The notes below the pieces were generated by a model. That model saw only the letters and a list, made by a program, of their open reading frames with translations, searched no databases and was not told the origin of the DNA. Positions 6,076 through 9,388 of a DNA stretch of 9,388 bases are shown piece after piece. The translations under genes were made by a program, and so were the position numbers. Within the stretch, counting starts at the first letter, position 1; each line of letters begins with the position of its first letter. Source of the stretch: Alistipes sp. (lineage in GTDB: Bacteria; Bacteroidota; Bacteroidia; Bacteroidales; Rikenellaceae); the NCBI GenBank assembly GCA_017559685.1, contig JAFYQY010000194.1, forward strand, positions 1 to 9,388, given 5' to 3'.

Positions 6076-8112
6076 ATGATGAGATATAGTAAGATATTTG
6101 TAGTTGCGTTGAGCGCACTCTTCGTGCTTGTTGCTTGCGTTAAGGAGCAGAGTATCGATATTGAGAACGCTCCGACTGTTGAGGAGGCCTACACCGCAGG
6201 CGAGATATTGGTGAAATTCTCGCCCGATGTGGCAGCCTTGCTTGAGGAGTCTGGTGCAGTTCGTTCGACCGTTACACGCAGTGGTGTAAGCAGCGTAGAT
6301 GAGTTGCTCGAGATTATCGGCGGCTTCGAGATTTCTCGAGTATTCCCTGTCGATAATCGACACGAGGAGCGCACTGTGCGTGATGGCTTGCACTTGTGGT
6401 ATGTAGTGCGTTACAGCAACGACTACTCTGTAGAGGAGGTCTCTCGTCGCTTCTCGCAACTCGGCGAGGTGCAGAAGGTCGACGTAAACCGCACAGTAAA
6501 GCGTGCTAACACCAAGAAGGCTATGCCGTTGTCGAAGGATGCTTACACCAAGATGTCGGCTTCGACTCGTGCTTTGCAGGGCTCGTTCAACGATGCGTTG
6601 TACGGCAAGCAGTGGAATATCGAGAATGACGGCACGATGGCTGAACTCGGAGGTAAGGCTGTAGCAGGAGCAGACGTGCAGGTTGTTGATGCGTGGAAGA
6701 AGACTACGGGCGACAGCTCGGTTATCGTTGCGGTACTCGACGAGGGTATCTTTATCGAGCACGACGACTTGAAGGCTAATATTTGGGTTAATCCTGCCGA
6801 GAATGGCACTTGGAACGACGACCAGGACGGTAACGGCTACAAGGGCGATAAGCACGGCTATAACTTCGTTAGCGAGACAGGCAAGATTACCTGGGATGGC
6901 TACTACGATTCGGGACACGGAACACACGTTGCGGGTACTATCGCAGCCGTAAACAATAATAATATCGGTGTTGCATCCATCGCTGGTGGCGACGGTACTC
7001 CGAACAGCGGTGTGAAGATTATGGTTTGTCAAATCTTCTCGGGAAATGTCTCAACAGGCCTTTTGAACGTTGTTAGAGCAATGAAGTATGCGGCCGACAA
7101 CGGCGCTGTTATTATGCAGTGTAGCTGGGGATATGTCTCGGGTGCAGTACACGAGTATGAGTGGGGACCTGCAGGCTACGCTTCGGAGGAGGAGTGGATT
7201 GCTGGCTCGCCTATCGAGAAGGAGGCGCTCGACTACTTCATCAACAATGCAGGCTCGCCAAATGGCGTTATAGAGGGCGGTATTGCAGTGTTTGCTGCGG
7301 GTAATGAGTGTGCACCTATGGCAGGCTTCCCTGGCGCAGCAGAGTATTGCGTGTCGGTGGCAGCAACCTCGGCAGACTTTACCCCTGCAACCTATACCAA
7401 CTATGGCCCAGGTACAACAATCTCAGCTCCGGGTGGCGACCAAGACTACCACTACGACTACCTCAACCCTGTGACGGGTAAGTATGGCGACGTAGGTTGT
7501 ATCCTTTCGACCTTGCCTGACCATATCAGCGAGTCGGGTTATGGCTATATGGAGGGTACTTCGATGGCGTGTCCTCACGTTTCGGGCGTGTTGGCTCTCG
7601 GTTTGTCGTATGCAACCAAGTTGCGCAAGCACTTCAAGGCGGAGGAGATTCGCCAGATGTTGTACGATGCGCAGAATGTAACCCCAATCGACGATTATAT
7701 GAAGGGTTACAAGACATACTATCGTTACGTTGCCGATATCGGTGCATTGCAGCCTATGCAGCTGCCGCTCGCTCCGTTCAAGGGTGAGATGGGTGCAGGT
7801 CAGGTCAATGCAGCGAAGTTCCTTGCGGCTATCGGTGGCGAGAAGGCTGGTGTGCAGATGCACTTCCCTAATCTCGTTATCAAGATGGGCGATACTATTG
7901 CGGTTAATCCTGCAAAATACTTTGTAGATGGCGAGAATTTGACCTATGTGGTTACTATCGATGATACCCACATCGCTACACAGAAGGCTGAGGGTGAGAA
8001 TCTTGTATTCTCGGGCTTGCGTGTTGGTGCAACCAAGGCTTCGATCAAGGCAAGCAATGGCGAGGAGCACTCGTTCAATATAACAGTTCGCAAGTCGGAC
8101 GGCTGGTTGTAA
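6076..8112 (+). CDS. Lipoprotein subtilisin-family (S8) serine protease
   Basis: 678 residues from ATG 6076; ATGs at 6070 and 6079 are alternatives. The signal peptide ends in lipobox LVAC, Cys21. Residues 43-about 143 (EILVKFSPDV to VNRTVKRA) form a propeptide of the Bacteroidetes subtilase type, which normally acts as chaperone and inhibitor. The S8 domain spans about 175-585, with Asp222 (VLDEGI), His281 (GHGTHVAG), oxyanion Asn410 (AAGNE) and Ser496 (GTSMACPHVSG) all intact, so it should be active. The residue after Asp is Glu rather than the usual Ser/Thr. The domain closes with GAGQVNAAKFL. Residues 595-676 form a C-terminal cadherin/Ig-like beta sandwich (IKMGDTIAVN, then a G-x-x-x-A-x-I-K-A strand). 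Probably an envelope or surface endopeptidase; substrate unknown. Because the propeptide lies between the lipid anchor and the catalytic domain, maturation could release the enzyme. Confidence 0.96.
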   Translation: MMRYSKIFVVALSALFVLVACVKEQSIDIENAPTVEEAYTAGEILVKFSPDVAALLEESGAVRSTVTRSGVSSVDELLEIIGGFEISRVFPVDNRHEERTVRDGLHLWYVVRYSNDYSVEEVSRRFSQLGEVQKVDVNRTVKRANTKKAMPLSKDAYTKMSASTRALQGSFNDALYGKQWNIENDGTMAELGGKAVAGADVQVVDAWKKTTGDSSVIVAVLDEGIFIEHDDLKANIWVNPAENGTWNDDQDGNGYKGDKHGYNFVSETGKITWDGYYDSGHGTHVAGTIAAVNNNNIGVASIAGGDGTPNSGVKIMVCQIFSGNVSTGLLNVVRAMKYAADNGAVIMQCSWGYVSGAVHEYEWGPAGYASEEEWIAGSPIEKEALDYFINNAGSPNGVIEGGIAVFAAGNECAPMAGFPGAAEYCVSVAATSADFTPATYTNYGPGTTISAPGGDQDYHYDYLNPVTGKYGDVGCILSTLPDHISESGYGYMEGTSMACPHVSGVLALGLSYATKLRKHFKAEEIRQMLYDAQNVTPIDDYMKGYKTYYRYVADIGALQPMQLPLAPFKGEMGAGQVNAAKFLAAIGGEKAGVQMHFPNLVIKMGDTIAVNPAKYFVDGENLTYVVTIDDTHIATQKAEGENLVFSGLRVGATKASIKASNGEEHSFNITVRKSDGWL

Positions 8113-8148
8113 AAAAAACGGAAAACTGAAAACGAAAAACGGAGAACT
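8111..8148 (+). repeat. A-rich spacer with imperfect ACGGARAACT repeats
   Basis: The segment opens with eight A in a row (overlapping the protease stop codon). ACGGAAAACT at 8118-8127 recurs as ACGGAGAACT at 8139-8148 (9 of 10 bases), with TGAAAACGAAAAAC between. The second copy carries the GGAG that serves as ribosome binding site. Almost every base is a purine or C. There is no stem-loop and no recognisable promoter. Confidence 0.55.
8141..8144 (+). promoter_or_regulatory. Shine-Dalgarno GGAG for the DUF1573 gene
   Basis: GGAG ends 4 bases before the ATG at 8149, a slightly short but workable spacing. It supports 8149 as the start. It lies inside the second copy of the short A-rich repeat. 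Confidence 0.6.
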
Positions 8149-8919
8149 ATGCGAAGGGGAGCAATAGTGGTAATGTTGCTTTGTACTGTGCAACTGTTGA
8201 GTTCGCAGATACGCATCATTTCGCAAGAAAAACTCCTCGAAGCATCGGAGTTCAATAGTGTTGAAGACTCTCCGTTACGATTTGTAAATGATGTAGTTAG
8301 CTTCGGCACGATAGACGAAATGTCGGGCGTGTGGCAGGGTAGAGCCAAACTCCGTAATTCGGGCGCAGATACGATTGTGGTAACGCAGGTTAAGAGTACC
8401 TGTGGTTGCTTGAAGGCGGAGAGTGCAAAACGAGTGCTAGCCCCGAAGGAGGAGGTTGTAGTAGCGTTGAAATACTACCCTCGAGGTCACGCAGGGCGAG
8501 TTCGTCAGCGAGTGTTGCTGTATACGAATCTCTCGAACGAGAGACCTTCGACCGTGCTGACCCTGACGGGTATGGTAACCGCTGCGGAGGATAAGAGCTT
8601 TTACTATCCCTACACTCGTGGCGTGTTGCGTTTGCGCCAAGATACGGTGCGATTGTCGGGCGAGCGAGAGGTGCAACGCATAGCCATTATGAACGGAGGC
8701 TCTACCGAGTTGAAATTGGAGGTCGATACGCACTTTTTGCCTAAGGGCGTAAGTGTGCGATTCGAACCTTCGAAGATTGCTCCAAAGGGGCAGGGCGATA
8801 TGGTTGTGGAGTACAACCCAACCGATGAAACTACGCCTGCCAACTTGGGAAAAATTTATATCAAAGGGCTGAATTTGCCCCCTCGACAGAGCGCAATAGA
8901 GGTGATTTTGAAGAATTAA
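8149..8919 (+). CDS. Periplasmic DUF1573-domain protein
   Basis: 256 residues. A type I signal peptide (MRRGAIVVMLL core) probably ends near SS|Q at residue 19-20; Cys12 lies inside the hydrophobic core preceded by Leu, so it is not a lipobox. Residues about 45-143 match the DUF1573/ASH-like beta-sandwich: VVSFGTI (50-55), KLRNSGADTIVVTQV, the hallmark STCGC with Cys85 and Cys87, then APKEEVVVALKYYP and a closing LTLTGMV. Residues about 150-256 look like a second, cysteine-free beta domain (RGVLRLRQDTVRL, KIAPKGQGDMVVEYNP). DUF1573 proteins are common in Bacteroidetes envelopes but have no firmly assigned role. Arg codon use differs sharply from the first gene: 10 of 20 Arg are CGA here against none of 6 there. 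Follows the protease by 36 bases and is probably co-transcribed. Confidence 0.92.
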   Translation: MRRGAIVVMLLCTVQLLSSQIRIISQEKLLEASEFNSVEDSPLRFVNDVVSFGTIDEMSGVWQGRAKLRNSGADTIVVTQVKSTCGCLKAESAKRVLAPKEEVVVALKYYPRGHAGRVRQRVLLYTNLSNERPSTVLTLTGMVTAAEDKSFYYPYTRGVLRLRQDTVRLSGEREVQRIAIMNGGSTELKLEVDTHFLPKGVSVRFEPSKIAPKGQGDMVVEYNPTDETTPANLGKIYIKGLNLPPRQSAIEVILKN

Positions 8920-8940
8920 ATGAGAAAAATATATAAAGAT

Positions 8941-9388
8941 ATGAAGAAAATAGTTAAATTTGCGATGACGATTGTTGCTATGGTGGCGGCTTTTGGTTGC
9001 ACCGAGCCCGACAATAACGGCACACTTTTCCTCGATGTTACGCCTAACAATATCAAGGGAGTGTGGCGCTTGGAGAGTTACGACAATGGCGTAAAGTTGG
9101 CCGAGGGAAGCTACTACTACATCGTGTTTGATCGTAGCGAGCGCACATTCGTCACATACGACAATCTCGCAAGTATGGAGATGGTCAAGACATCGGGTCG
9201 TTACGACATTATGACCGATGGTGCAGCCGTAATTCGAGGTATGTACGACTTCGGTCGTGGCGATTGGGAGCACAGCTACTACGTTCGTAACCTTACAACC
9301 GACAGTATGTTGTGGGTGGCTACCGACGACGAGACAATTACGCAGGTATACGTTCGTGCCGAGTTGCCCGAGGAGTTTACTGCCGACA
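8941..9388 (+). CDS. Lipocalin-like lipoprotein, 3'-truncated
   Basis: The frame is open to the right edge with no stop, so only the first 149 codons are seen. From ATG 8941 the signal peptide (MKKIVKFAMTIVAMVAAFGC) has lipobox AFGC with Cys20. An in-frame ATG at 8920, touching the upstream TAA, would add 7 residues. I prefer 8941 because it gives a standard signal peptide and an A/T-rich leader, though there is no Shine-Dalgarno match for either. After Cys, TEPDNNG is an acidic linker. The mature part starts KGVWRLESYDNG and continues with YYYIVFDRSERTFVTYDN and SGRYDIMTDGAAVIRGMYDFG, the pattern of small Bacteroidetes lipocalin-like lipoproteins (an opening GxW-x-L strand, then antiparallel strands). 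Probably an envelope protein; ligand unknown. Last gene visible in the operon. Confidence 0.85.
   Translation, partial: MKKIVKFAMTIVAMVAAFGCTEPDNNGTLFLDVTPNNIKGVWRLESYDNGVKLAEGSYYYIVFDRSERTFVTYDNLASMEMVKTSGRYDIMTDGAAVIRGMYDFGRGDWEHSYYVRNLTTDSMLWVATDDETITQVYVRAELPEEFTAD

Noticed and set aside
5977..7032. 351-residue minus-strand frame over the start of the protease gene
   Set aside because: Shadow of the protease, whose propeptide and Asp and His motifs are intact on the + strand.
8182..8184. Cys12 of the DUF1573-type protein as a lipoprotein Cys
   Set aside because: The residue before it is Leu, not the small residue a lipobox needs, and the hydrophobic core continues past it; a type I signal peptide fits better.
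8437..9273. 278-residue minus-strand frame across the last two genes
   Set aside because: It overlaps a convincing DUF1573 domain and a convincing lipoprotein start on the + strand; it is the by-product of codon choice.

Overview
The window looks like part of a gut Bacteroidales chromosome. An Alistipes/Rikenellaceae-like origin is my best guess, but it rests only on the lipoprotein repertoire and codon style: Lys almost always AAG, Glu GAG, Ser TCG or AGC, Leu TTG or CTC. All genes are on the + strand and tightly packed. There is no rRNA, tRNA, CRISPR array, transposase, integrase or SusC/SusD pair, and no gene-free stretch longer than 42 bases.

Layout, left to right. (1) The C-terminal 528 codons of a secreted beta-rich protein, probably a lipoprotein, cut by the left edge. 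(2) An 897-residue lipoprotein: two tandem beta domains (DUF4458-like by recall), a tryptophan-rich cap, then a long leucine-rich-repeat (LRR) array. (3) A second LRR lipoprotein whose head is a BACON domain followed by a second BACON-like domain. (4) A lipoprotein subtilisin-family (S8) serine protease with propeptide, intact catalytic residues and a C-terminal beta-sandwich. (5) A periplasmic DUF1573-type protein with a second beta domain. (6) The start of a small lipocalin-like lipoprotein, cut by the right edge.

Genes 2-3 and 3-4 are separated by only 16 and 11 bases, and each downstream gene has a good Shine-Dalgarno match. Genes 1-2 are 42 bases apart, 4-5 36 bases, and 5-6 0-21 bases. 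No terminator or convincing promoter lies between them, so one polycistronic transcript starting upstream of the window is likely.

Working model (inference): the operon delivers a set of lipid-anchored proteins to the outer membrane, probably its outer face. One member is a zymogen protease, and two LRR proteins could bind or present its substrates or regulators. The DUF1573-type and lipocalin-like genes may be a separate sub-block, because arginine codon use changes at the boundary near position 8113. The family domains are known individually; what the set does together is not evident from the sequence.
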